64,000 bases of DNA from Treponema sp. (GTDB lineage Bacteria; Spirochaetota; Spirochaetia; Treponematales; Treponemataceae), in assembly GCA_022640795.1 (NCBI GenBank), contig JALCCK010000002.1, positions 27,701 to 91,700 on the forward strand. The letters are read 5' to 3'. A model generated the notes under the pieces. The model did no database searches, was not told the origin of the DNA, and saw only the letters and a list, made by a program, of their open reading frames with translations. The position numbers and the translations under genes are program-made. The stretch's first letter is position 1. Each line of letters starts with the position of its first letter. Below are positions 32,915-41,556 of this stretch, in pieces.

Positions 32915-34462
32915 ATGAAAGTCGCGGTTCTGGATGATGAAGAAAAAGTATGTACGCTTATTTGTACGCTTATTGAATGGAAAAAGCTCGGTCTTGTACT
33001 TACGGGAACGGCTTCCGACGGAATAAGCGGACTTGAACTCATAAAATCGACAAAACCCGATTTACTCATAACCGATATACGGATGCCGGGAATGACAGGC
33101 CTTGAGCTGGTAAAGGCGGCAAAAGAGGTATCACCGGATCTTCAGGTTATTATTATCAGCGGGTACAGCCAGTTTGATTATGCCCAGACTGCTATCAATT
33201 ACGGGGTCGTAAACTATCTTTTAAAACCTATAAAAAAACAGGAGCTGAATACGGTTTTAAAAAAGATGACGGATACCTTTCAACTACGATGTGCTGAAAC
33301 AGAAAAATCAAAAAGACTAGAGGAAATTGTTGAGCGCCGGCAGAAACAGGATGCTGAACGGTTGCTTATTACTGCTGTTACCTGTAAAACAAAGACTGCA
33401 ATCACTGATTTTCCCATTCCATTCCCTTTACGGTTGTCTGCTATAAAGGTTGATTCACTGTCCGCGGACTATGATGAGAATGCAATTAAAATATTAATCA
33501 GAAAATTTGAAGAAAAAATGGAACAAATTATTTCTGATCAATATATTACAGCATTCAATACAGAATATACTTTTATTCTTGCTGTTCATGAAAAAAATGA
33601 AGGAAATACTTATTTAAATGAAATCCTGTCATGGTGCAAATCGCAGACACAGGTCTTCACGAATTTTACCATGACCATTGCAACTGCGGAAAAGGTTTTG
33701 AGCCGGAAAGATTTATACGGGAAAGCACGTTTTATTTTTCAAGGACTTTCTCGAAGGCTTGAAGACGGAGGTCTTGCTATTTATGAGGAGAAGACGCTTC
33801 TTCCCGAAACAGGATTTGATTATGATCATAATATAAAAGTTTTTTTTAATGCCATTTTGCAAGAGGCTGTTTGTTCTTTTGATGAATGTTTTGGAATTTT
33901 TAAGAAAAATATAGAAGACAGAGATTTAGCGCCATACCAATATGAGATGATTATCAGAGAATTTACCCTGCGGTTTCTTGAAGAGGCCAGTCTTCATCTC
34001 TCAGATATAAACTATCAGCAGCTTAAATCTGATTACGATAAGATTTTACTTTGTGCATCAAAGAAACAACTCTGGGAAACTGTTTATAATTATTTGAAAG
34101 AAGCTTTTGATTTATTTGCTGATGAGGAGCGCGAAAAATACAGCAAACCGATACGGCTTGCAAAACAGTATATAGCGGAAAATTACGATGATAGTATGAT
34201 TTGCCTTAATACCGTCGCTGAAAAAATTGATTTGAATAGCGCCTATTTTTCAGTTTTGTTTAAAAAAAGTTGCGGGATCGGTTTTTCGGAATATTTACAA
34301 AATTTACGAATGGGAAAAGCTAAGGAATTACTGGTGCAAACGCGTTTGCCGATAAAGCAGATTGCAGCTTTCAGCGGCTATTCTGATCCAAAACATTTCG
34401 CAAAGGTTTTTAAAAATATAAATGGTATAAAACCCATTGAATATCGAAAACTTTATGAGTGA
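32915..34462 (+). CDS. YesN/AraC-type response regulator
   Basis: 515 residues. Receiver domain (1-125) with acidic pair Asp7-Asp8, phospho-acceptor Asp54 (LITDIRMPG) and Lys in LKPIKK. A middle region (about 140-400) has no recognised motif. Two AraC-type helix-turn-helix units close the C-terminus (about 410-515), including LNTVAEKIDLNSAYFSVLFKK and IKQIAAFSGYSDPKHFAKVFK. TAGAAT (32903-32908) ends 6 nt before the ATG, with no Shine-Dalgarno. It begins the sugar island and is paired with the kinase gene 3 nt downstream; the likely target is the promoter before rbsA. Confidence 0.93.
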   Translation: MKVAVLDDEEKVCTLICTLIEWKKLGLVLTGTASDGISGLELIKSTKPDLLITDIRMPGMTGLELVKAAKEVSPDLQVIIISGYSQFDYAQTAINYGVVNYLLKPIKKQELNTVLKKMTDTFQLRCAETEKSKRLEEIVERRQKQDAERLLITAVTCKTKTAITDFPIPFPLRLSAIKVDSLSADYDENAIKILIRKFEEKMEQIISDQYITAFNTEYTFILAVHEKNEGNTYLNEILSWCKSQTQVFTNFTMTIATAEKVLSRKDLYGKARFIFQGLSRRLEDGGLAIYEEKTLLPETGFDYDHNIKVFFNAILQEAVCSFDECFGIFKKNIEDRDLAPYQYEMIIREFTLRFLEEASLHLSDINYQQLKSDYDKILLCASKKQLWETVYNYLKEAFDLFADEEREKYSKPIRLAKQYIAENYDDSMICLNTVAEKIDLNSAYFSVLFKKSCGIGFSEYLQNLRMGKAKELLVQTRLPIKQIAAFSGYSDPKHFAKVFKNINGIKPIEYRKLYE

Positions 34463-34465
34463 TTA

Positions 34466-35476
34466 ATGCGAAAACTATATATCGAAACCAGAATTAGTAT
34501 TCTCAGTACGATTTTTTTTCTTTTTCATATTCTGATCCTTATTGTATTATTTTTTTTCTGCAGATATGAAAATTTCTTTCTATGGTTTCTTTTTCCAATA
34601 GCTGTTTTTTTTCTGGTATTTTTTATTGCCTGGTATTGGGTAATCATTCCGTATCGCAGATCAAAACATCTCATGCAACTTTTTGCAACCGGTTATTCAC
34701 TTACCGGATTAATAGACGAAAAAAATCCTCTTAATCATGAGATGGAGATTGCGCAAGACAAACTGACAGAATTACTCAATACCGATCAGATGATGAATCT
34801 TTCAAAACGTCAGGCTCAATTCTTAGCTCTTCAGAATCAAATTAATCCTCATTTTTTATACAATACTCTTGAGGGAATACGGTCTGAGGCACTTGTCGCA
34901 GGTCTCGAAAGTGTTGCAAATATGACAGAAGCACTTTCCACTTTTTTTAGATATACTATCAGTTATGTAGAAAACCTAGTTACATTGAAAATGGAACTTG
35001 ACAATACAGAAAACTATTTTTTTATTCAACAGTATCGTTTCGGTACGCGGCTTCATTTAAGTATAGAAATAGATGGTGATGATAAAGACCGTATCTTACG
35101 ATGCAAAATTCCGAAACTTACCTTACAACCGATTGTAGAAAATTCTATTATACATGGGCTGGAATGTAAAGTTGGTGAAGGAAATTTAAGAATAAAGATT
35201 ATAGCTACTTCATCCCGTATGCTGATCAATGTGAGTGATGATGGAATTGGTATGGATGAATCTGTTCTTCATAAAATTCAGGATGGTTTGGAACATCGTT
35301 CGTTTGAATATGTTAAAACTGATAAGAGTAAGAATGGAATTGCACTTGAAAATGTCAATAATCGTATAAAACTCGTTTTCGGCGAACAATACGGGCTTTC
35401 TCTTGAGAGTTGTCTTGGAGTCGGGACGGATGTTCATATTTCTCTCCCATTGAGTACGGAAGGTGATGATAAGTGA
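34466..35476 (+). CDS. LytS/YesM-type sensor histidine kinase without an extracellular sensor
   Basis: 336 residues. Two membrane helices (about 11-33 and 38-60) are joined by only about five residues, so there is no periplasmic sensor domain. A short linker leads to the His_kinase domain with His129 in NQINPHFLYNTLEGI, then the ATPase domain with LQPIVENSIIHG, DDGIGMD and GIALENVNNRI. YesM-type kinases normally carry a large extracytoplasmic domain, so the signal here must come through a partner. The stop overlaps the start of a dead ABC protein gene. Confidence 0.92.
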   Translation: MRKLYIETRISILSTIFFLFHILILIVLFFFCRYENFFLWFLFPIAVFFLVFFIAWYWVIIPYRRSKHLMQLFATGYSLTGLIDEKNPLNHEMEIAQDKLTELLNTDQMMNLSKRQAQFLALQNQINPHFLYNTLEGIRSEALVAGLESVANMTEALSTFFRYTISYVENLVTLKMELDNTENYFFIQQYRFGTRLHLSIEIDGDDKDRILRCKIPKLTLQPIVENSIIHGLECKVGEGNLRIKIIATSSRMLINVSDDGIGMDESVLHKIQDGLEHRSFEYVKTDKSKNGIALENVNNRIKLVFGEQYGLSLESCLGVGTDVHISLPLSTEGDDK

Positions 35477-36912
35477 AAAAGGAGGTTTTACGGCTTGATC
35501 AGGTATCGATTTTGCCTTATCTCCGGGACATAAATCTGGAAATTTATGAAGGAGAGATAGATGCACTTATTGGTATCGATTCTCTCGGACTTGATTACCT
35601 GATTGATACTATCCAGTTCAATACTCCTCTGCATTATGGGTGGGTTTATTACTGTAATAAAAAAGTTAATGATTATACAGAACCTTCCCGGATCCAAAAT
35701 AAAATAGCTGTACTTGAAAAAAATACTACACTGATCGATTCAATGACAGTGGCAGAGAATTTGTTTGTTATACGAAAAGGATTTAAGAAGAGTATTGTGA
35801 ATTATAAGATACTCTGTCAACAAACAGAAACCGTTTTATTGCCGATAGGACTTTCCCTGGATCCTATGCAAATTGTGGCGGAGCTCTCACCGTGTGAAAA
35901 ATGGATTCTTGAACTGGTAAAAGCATGGATTTCCGGCGTAAAACTTGTAATTCTGCGTGACATTTCCAACCTTGTTACAGGACAAGATTTAAAACGAATT
36001 TATGCTGCGTTGCATACTTTTGCAGAAAGAAAAATGAGCTGCCTCTATATATGCAATCATCATCAGGAAGCTTTCGAGATTGGAAATAGATGTTTTCTGA
36101 TGAAACAAGGACGTATTATTAAATGTCTTGAAAAAGCACAAATGACGGATACCGTTATGGCTCATTATAGTTACATATTTGACGACAGCATTTCCGACAA
36201 GGAACGTGAAAAATTATTCCAGGATTCAGGCCATAAAAGAAAAGAGGGTTTCTTCTGCAGTATGAAAGATTTTACACTTTCAATAGGAAAAGGCGAAACG
36301 GTAGTCATTCTTGATGACGATAATACAATTATTCCTTTGCTTGTTAACAAATTACGAAACGAGAATCCGGTTCCTGCTGATTTAAGGATTGACGGGAAAC
36401 GATGGCATTATGGAGACTCCTCGTCCGAATTGATTATTTCCCGTCCTACAGAACGGATGCTTTTCCCTCAAATGTCTCTTTTAGATAATATATGTTTTAC
36501 GCTGGATAAAAAACTGAAATATATCTGGACTACGAAAAAAAAACGTGAAGCAATTGCCCGGGATATTTACCCGATTTTTGGTAACAACGTTTACGAAAGC
36601 TCCCTTTACAATATTGATACGAAAACGCTCTATGACATTATCTATCAGCGCACACTTATGCAAAATCCTTCTTTTCTCTGCGTCGTTCAACCTTTTGCGT
36701 CAATTGATATGTATCTGAGGCTCCATCTGCTCTCTTATTTTGATAAATTCAGAGAAAGGGGCATGACGATTTGTATTCTTTCGTTATCCTTATCGGATTC
36801 GTTACAAGTTGCTGATCGGATGCTGATTGTCAAGAATGGTGTAATTATTAAGGAATATCTCAGAAAAGATTTTCATTCCTATAAAGGCCTATCCGGATCT
36901 CGTCCACAATAA
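35473..36912 (+). CDS. RbsA-like tandem ABC protein lacking ATPase motifs (pseudo-ATPase)
   Basis: 479 residues starting at GTG in a GTGA overlap with the kinase stop. Both halves align with sugar-type tandem ATPases (RbsA/XylG). In the N half Walker A reads GIDSLGLDY (34-42) without the Lys, the signature LSGGQ is LSPCE, Walker B is LVILRDIS and the switch His is replaced (YICNHH). In the C half no GKS or LSGGQ can be found, while VADRMLIVKNGVII and the MSLLDNICFTL segment keep the family pattern. It should not hydrolyse ATP. The frame is intact and codons are maintained, arguing against a decaying pseudogene. A signalling or assembly role with the kinase and RbsC is inferred. Confidence 0.85.
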   Translation: MKKEVLRLDQVSILPYLRDINLEIYEGEIDALIGIDSLGLDYLIDTIQFNTPLHYGWVYYCNKKVNDYTEPSRIQNKIAVLEKNTTLIDSMTVAENLFVIRKGFKKSIVNYKILCQQTETVLLPIGLSLDPMQIVAELSPCEKWILELVKAWISGVKLVILRDISNLVTGQDLKRIYAALHTFAERKMSCLYICNHHQEAFEIGNRCFLMKQGRIIKCLEKAQMTDTVMAHYSYIFDDSISDKEREKLFQDSGHKRKEGFFCSMKDFTLSIGKGETVVILDDDNTIIPLLVNKLRNENPVPADLRIDGKRWHYGDSSSELIISRPTERMLFPQMSLLDNICFTLDKKLKYIWTTKKKREAIARDIYPIFGNNVYESSLYNIDTKTLYDIIYQRTLMQNPSFLCVVQPFASIDMYLRLHLLSYFDKFRERGMTICILSLSLSDSLQVADRMLIVKNGVIIKEYLRKDFHSYKGLSGSRPQ

Positions 36913-36943
36913 ATCTATAAATATTCCACCTTTTCTAAAATCT

Positions 36944-36994
36944 TTTACACTTCCGCGTTCCTCCTTTACATGTGATACTTGTTTATGTGTCACA
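36944..36994 (+). promoter_or_regulatory. probable response-regulator site and promoter before rbsA
   Basis: Two TTTACA elements at 36944-36949 and 36965-36970 are direct repeats 21 bp apart, two helical turns, as expected for AraC-type regulators. A poor extended -10, TGT-GATACT (36974-36979), follows. An inverted repeat TGTGA-N14-TCACA (36971-36994) overlaps it. The promoter looks weak and activator-dependent. Confidence 0.45.
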
Positions 36995-37011
36995 GTGGAG
37001 GATTAAAAGTA

Positions 37012-38535
37012 ATGGATGGACAACTGATTGTAGAGATGGATCATATTTATAAATCGTTTTTTGGAGTGAGAGCTTTAGATGATGTTTCCTTTAATCTTCG
37101 TAAAGGCGAAGTTATGGCTCTCCTTGGTGAAAACGGTGCTGGAAAATCAACACTCGTAAAAATTATTTCAGGTGTGTATACCCGTGATGAAGGAGTGTTG
37201 AAATTATTTGGTAAGAATATTGAAATAAATCTGACTCCCAAAAAAGCACAGGAACTTGGCATAACGATTATTCATCAGGAACTGAATATGTGCAGTCACC
37301 TTACTGTTACACAAAATATTTTTCTTGGACGTGAAATTTGTAAAAACGGCAGACTTGATGATCATGAAATGAGGCGACGGACACAGAATGTTCTTGATCA
37401 ACTTAATGTCAATATTAGTCCTGATACGGTTGTTGGTGATTTACAGGTTTCAAAACAGCAGATGGTTGAAATTGCAAAGGCTATAGAAACAAAGTCCAAA
37501 ATACTTATTATGGATGAACCTACTTCTGCTTTAACTAGCAAAGAGATAGAAGAACTTTTTGGAATAATACGCGAAATAAAAAAGAAAGGTGTGGGAATTA
37601 TTTATATTTCACATCGTCTTGAGGAATTACAGGATATCGTTGACCGGGTTACGATTATGCGTGACGGACATTTTATCAAACGTTGTGATTTTAAAGATAT
37701 ATCCATGGATGAGATTATAAAAAATATGGTCGGCCGGGAAATAAAGACAAAATTCCCCCGGATTGAAACAAAAAAAGGAAAGAAAATATTTTCTGTAAAA
37801 AATCTGAATGCCGGCCGGCTTGTTCGAAATGTTTCCTTTGATGCATATGAAGGAGAAATCCTTGGAATAGCAGGACTTATGGGGGCCGGTCGAACAGAAA
37901 CGACCCGGGCGATATTTGGTGCTGATCCTAAACAGAGTGGGGAGATCGAAGTCTCTGGTAATGTAATTGAAATAAAATGCCCTGAAGATGCTATCCGACA
38001 GGGACTTGTGCTAGCTCCTGAAGATAGAAAAAAAGACGGCTTATGTACAAAACTTTCCATAAAGGACAATATTGCATTACCAAACCTTGATATTCTCTGT
38101 AATAGTATAGGAATCATAAACAGAAAGAAAGAAAAGGAAATGCTTAACAATGCCGTTGATCGTCTTTCAATAAAACTGGTAAGCGGAGAAAAAGACGCTT
38201 CCTCCCTTTCAGGCGGTAATCAACAAAAACTAGTTGTTGCCAAATGGTTATCCAGAGAAAGCAGAGTTGTCATTTTTGATGAACCAACAAGAGGCATTGA
38301 TGTCGGAGCAAAAGTTGAAATTTATAACCTTATGAATGAACTGAAGCAAAACGGAATAGGTGTCATTTTTGTTTCAAGTGAATTACCAGAGATACTTGGT
38401 ATCGCTGACCGGATACTGGTTATGTGTGATGGAAAGATAACTGGTGAGCTACCGGCACAGGATGCAACACAGGAAAAACTTATGTACTATGCGACGCGGT
38501 TTGAAAACAAAAAAACAGAAAAAAGGAAGGATTAG
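37012..38535 (+). CDS. rbsA: sugar ABC transporter tandem ATPase, RbsA-like
   Basis: 507 residues from ATG 37012, with GGAGG about 10 nt upstream. The N half has Walker A GENGAGKST, HQELN, Walker B LIMDEPTSAL and YISHR. The C half has GLMGAGRTE, APEDRKKDGL, LSGGNQQKLVVAKWL and FDEPTRGIDVGAK, the usual arrangement of ribose/galactose/xylose-type importers. It powers uptake through RbsC from the cytoplasmic face. The symbol reflects family only; the sugar is unknown. It directly follows the dead paralogue, from which it differs in every catalytic motif. Confidence 0.92.
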   Translation: MDGQLIVEMDHIYKSFFGVRALDDVSFNLRKGEVMALLGENGAGKSTLVKIISGVYTRDEGVLKLFGKNIEINLTPKKAQELGITIIHQELNMCSHLTVTQNIFLGREICKNGRLDDHEMRRRTQNVLDQLNVNISPDTVVGDLQVSKQQMVEIAKAIETKSKILIMDEPTSALTSKEIEELFGIIREIKKKGVGIIYISHRLEELQDIVDRVTIMRDGHFIKRCDFKDISMDEIIKNMVGREIKTKFPRIETKKGKKIFSVKNLNAGRLVRNVSFDAYEGEILGIAGLMGAGRTETTRAIFGADPKQSGEIEVSGNVIEIKCPEDAIRQGLVLAPEDRKKDGLCTKLSIKDNIALPNLDILCNSIGIINRKKEKEMLNNAVDRLSIKLVSGEKDASSLSGGNQQKLVVAKWLSRESRVVIFDEPTRGIDVGAKVEIYNLMNELKQNGIGVIFVSSELPEILGIADRILVMCDGKITGELPAQDATQEKLMYYATRFENKKTEKRKD

Positions 38536-38539
38536 GAAA

Positions 38540-39547
38540 ATGAACTATCAAACTCAAATGAAAAGAAGTCCTCTGAAACGTTTACTGGCAATTAGAGGCA
38601 TGGGGCAGGTTCTGACCGTAACTGTAGGACTTATCATTCTCTGTATTGTATTCAGCTTTATGAATCCGGCGTTCTTTAGCTCTCGGAATGTTGGTAATCT
38701 GCTTAGGCAGATCGCCCCCATTCTTTTAATCGGAATAGGCCAGTCATATGTTGTTATTACTGCTAATATAGATCTTTCGATCGGTTCTGTCGTTGGTATG
38801 AGCTGTATGATAAGTGCCACATTGATGACTAAAGGAATGAATCCTTGGGCCGCGGCTCTGATAACTTTGATTTGTTGTTTAAGTATGGGGGCTTTAAATG
38901 GTCTTCTTATTTCTCTTTGTAAGTTACCCCCTTTTATTGCAACACTTGGTACGATGACTATTGCCCGTGGTATAGCTCAAATTGTTAATGGAAATTATAA
39001 TACCGATTCTATCGGCGAAGCGGCGGAAGGCTTCAGAAATTTCTTTTATTACGGGAAAACCTTCGGATTATATAATACTATCTGGATAGCTGTAGTTTTG
39101 TGGCTCGTATTTAATTTTGTTCTTATGCGGACACGAACCGGACGTCATATCTATGCTATTGGTTCAAATCTTGAGGCATCACGGCTTTCCGGTGTCAATG
39201 TTATATCAACGACAACAAAAGCTTATATGGTTTCTGCTTTTCTTGCTTGTGTTGTAGGCCTTATCACCTGTGCAACGAGTGGTATGGGAACAATGGACAG
39301 CGGGAATATGTATGAAATGTATGCCGTTGCTGCTTCAACGATTGGTGGGGTTTCAACACTTGGCGGCCAGGGACTTTTATTTGGTACCGTTATAGGAGCT
39401 TCTATTTGGGGTGTTCTTCAGAATGGTTTGCAATTTGTTGGAGCTCCCGTTGCTATCAGAAATATCGTCATCGGTATAATCGTCATCGTCTCTGTATTGC
39501 TTGATATCGTTGTTCGCAGCGGTAAATTGATAAAAAAAAGAAAGTAA
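38540..39547 (+). CDS. rbsC: sugar ABC transporter permease, RbsC-like
   Basis: 335 residues from ATG 38540, 4 nt after rbsA with AGGA upstream. About eight to ten membrane helices and the family segments NIDLSIGSVVGMS, LPPFIATLGTM, RTRTGRHIYAIGSNLEASRLSGVNV and GGVSTLGGQG. It forms the homodimeric inner-membrane channel. The name marks family membership rather than proven ribose transport. Confidence 0.92.
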   Translation: MNYQTQMKRSPLKRLLAIRGMGQVLTVTVGLIILCIVFSFMNPAFFSSRNVGNLLRQIAPILLIGIGQSYVVITANIDLSIGSVVGMSCMISATLMTKGMNPWAAALITLICCLSMGALNGLLISLCKLPPFIATLGTMTIARGIAQIVNGNYNTDSIGEAAEGFRNFFYYGKTFGLYNTIWIAVVLWLVFNFVLMRTRTGRHIYAIGSNLEASRLSGVNVISTTTKAYMVSAFLACVVGLITCATSGMGTMDSGNMYEMYAVAASTIGGVSTLGGQGLLFGTVIGASIWGVLQNGLQFVGAPVAIRNIVIGIIVIVSVLLDIVVRSGKLIKKRK

Positions 39548-39555
39548 TGATTCTA

Positions 39556-39569
39556 ATACCGCAAGGTAT
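39556..39569 (+). other. GCAA-tetraloop hairpin between rbsC and rbsB
   Basis: ATACC (39556-39560), loop GCAA, GGTAT (39565-39569). It sits before the rbsB Shine-Dalgarno and could protect the rbsB mRNA from 3'-5' decay, as often seen before binding-protein genes. Confidence 0.4.
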
Positions 39570-39588
39570 AAAAATATAGGAGGAAGGT

Positions 39589-40506
39589 ATGAAGAAAACG
39601 TTAACCTTCATGGTAGGTATTTTGTTGGCTGCAAGTTGCATATTTGCAGGAGGAAAAAAAGATTCGGAATCGTCTTCTAAGGTCTATTTAATAACAATGG
39701 ATCAGATGGATCAACATTGGGTTCATGTGAATCAGGGATGTGAAAAAGCGGTGAAAGAACTGGGGGGTATAACCTACAAATGGCTTGCACCTGATATTAA
39801 AGATGATAATAAACAGATTGAATGTATAAATAATGCTGTGGCCGGAGGAGCAAACGCAATACTTCTTGCTGCTAACGGTCCGAATGCCGTTACTTCTGCT
39901 TTACGCGAAGCAACAGATGCAGGTGTTAAAATTATTTATGTTGATAGTGCTGCCGACTTTCCTGCAGAACAAACTCTGGCTACCGATAACGAGGCTGCCG
40001 GATTGACTGCTGGTAAAGAACTGATAAAAGCTCTTTCTGCTAAAGGGAAAACTTCAGGACCTATTGGCATTGTATCTGTAAATAGTGCAACTGCATCTAC
40101 GGTTCATCGCGAGGCTGGGTTTAGAAAAGCTTTTGAAGGTACCGGTTTTACAATTCTTGAAACACAATATTGCGACGGTGATGCTGCCCGTTCTAAAGAT
40201 ATGAGTGCTAATTTTATCACCCAGGGATGTGTTGGTCTTTTCGGTGCAAATGAAGGATCAACCGTCGGAGTTGGTAATGCTATTGCTGAAGCAGGGACCG
40301 ATGTTATTGGTATAGGTTTTGATAAATCGGATATGATTCTGACTTTGATAAAAAAAGGATATCTGCTTGCAACAATGGCACAGAATCCGGAGGTCATGGG
40401 GTATGAAGGTATGAAGAGTGCAGAAAAGGTTCTTAAAGGAGAAAAGGTAAGCCCTTCCTATTTTGATACCGGTGTCTCTGTAATTACAAAAGATACCATA
40501 AAATAA
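39589..40506 (+). CDS. rbsB: periplasmic sugar-binding protein, RbsB-like
   Basis: 305 residues with a strong AGGAGG. The signal peptide ends near LLAASCIFAGGKK; the Cys could be lipidated, though the box is imperfect, so either a lipoprotein or a soluble periplasmic protein is possible. Type I periplasmic-binding fold with ITMDQMDQHWVHVNQG, AILLAANGPNAV, TDNEAAGLTAGKEL and IGIGFDKSD. It delivers sugar to RbsAC and could also present ligand information to the sensorless kinase. A terminator follows. Confidence 0.92.
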   Translation: MKKTLTFMVGILLAASCIFAGGKKDSESSSKVYLITMDQMDQHWVHVNQGCEKAVKELGGITYKWLAPDIKDDNKQIECINNAVAGGANAILLAANGPNAVTSALREATDAGVKIIYVDSAADFPAEQTLATDNEAAGLTAGKELIKALSAKGKTSGPIGIVSVNSATASTVHREAGFRKAFEGTGFTILETQYCDGDAARSKDMSANFITQGCVGLFGANEGSTVGVGNAIAEAGTDVIGIGFDKSDMILTLIKKGYLLATMAQNPEVMGYEGMKSAEKVLKGEKVSPSYFDTGVSVITKDTIK

Positions 40507-40521
40507 TTAAATGTTACTATA

Positions 40522-40559
40522 AAAACCAGCCTACAAGTTTATACAGGCTGGTTTTTTTT
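40522..40559 (+). terminator. intrinsic terminator after rbsB
   Basis: An 11-bp stem AAAACCAGCCT (40522-40532) and AGGCTGGTTTT (40545-40555) continues into a T run. It separates the highly expressed transporter from the ROK and SIS genes, which would be reached by read-through or by a separate promoter not clearly seen. Confidence 0.9.
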
Positions 40560-40587
40560 AAGACCTTCTGTTTTAATGGAGTGCTGC

Positions 40588-41556
40588 ATGGCGGAATACC
40601 TTGGATTTGATATCGGTGGAACAAAATGTGCAGTAGTGGCGGCCGAAGCTGATTGGAAAAACAGTATATGCAGAATTATTGATAAATACCGTATATCTAC
40701 GGCCGGAAAAAAGTGGAATAGTATTCTGGATTTATTAGGAAGGGCTGCGAAAGATATTATTTTGAAAAATGATCTGCATCCCGTATCCGCCGGTATAAGT
40801 TGTGGCGGGCCGCTCGACAGAAAAAAAGGTATTGTGCTCTCTCCTCCTAATCTTCCTGGCTGGGATAATGTACCTGTGACAGCCTATATGGAACAGCAGC
40901 TCAATATCCCTGTATATTTACAGAATGATGCAAATGCCTGTGCCCTCGCCGAATGGAAATTTGGGGCAGGCAGGGATTATAAAAATGTACTGTTTTTGAC
41001 ATTCGGGACTGGTATGGGGGCTGGCCTTATTTTAAATGGAAAAATTTATGAAGGATTTAACGGATATGCCGGTGAAATTGGACATATCCGATTGGAAAAA
41101 AACGGACCAGTTGGAAATAATAAAGCAGGATCATTTGAAGGTTTTTGTTCCGGCGGAGGGTTAGTTCGGCTTGCTGAGATTGAAATGAAAAAAGCCAGAA
41201 AATCAAAAATAGAATCAGCACTTTTTTCTTTATCAGCAGAACAGTTATCTGCTCAAACGATAGCCACTGCAGCCGATAACGGAGATTTTATTGCCCGCAA
41301 AATTTATGAAATTTCTGCGGAGAAACTTGGAGAGGGGCTTTCAATACTGATCGACATATTAAATCCGGAGTGTATCATCATTGGAAGTATATTTTGCCGT
41401 TCTGAACATCTTTTCCGAGAAAAGATGGAACAGGTCTTAAGAAAGGAATCTCTTTTGATACCTTACAAGGCGTGCAAAATTTTACCGGCGGCTCTTAGTG
41501 ATCAGCTGGGAGATTTTGCTGCTATTGCTGTTGCATGTGGGGATATGAATGAATAA
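40588..41556 (+). CDS. ROK-family sugar kinase
   Basis: 322 residues from ATG 40588, with GGAG at 40578-40581. The phosphate loop DIGGTKCAVV, PGWDNVPV, the catalytic Asp region NDANACALAEW and TFGTGMGAGLI are ROK signatures. The zinc-binding Cys cluster that usually follows the GH motif is missing: GHIRLEKNGPVG continues without CxCGxxGC. It probably phosphorylates the sugar imported by the upstream transporter. It overlaps the SIS gene by 8 nt, so the two products likely act in sequence. Confidence 0.9.
   Translation: MAEYLGFDIGGTKCAVVAAEADWKNSICRIIDKYRISTAGKKWNSILDLLGRAAKDIILKNDLHPVSAGISCGGPLDRKKGIVLSPPNLPGWDNVPVTAYMEQQLNIPVYLQNDANACALAEWKFGAGRDYKNVLFLTFGTGMGAGLILNGKIYEGFNGYAGEIGHIRLEKNGPVGNNKAGSFEGFCSGGGLVRLAEIEMKKARKSKIESALFSLSAEQLSAQTIATAADNGDFIARKIYEISAEKLGEGLSILIDILNPECIIIGSIFCRSEHLFREKMEQVLRKESLLIPYKACKILPAALSDQLGDFAAIAVACGDMNE

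Noticed and set aside
36971..36994. TGTGA-N14-TCACA as a Crp or Rex operator
   Set aside because: The half-sites resemble both consensus sequences, but the spacing is 14 instead of 6, so neither protein should bind it in the usual way.
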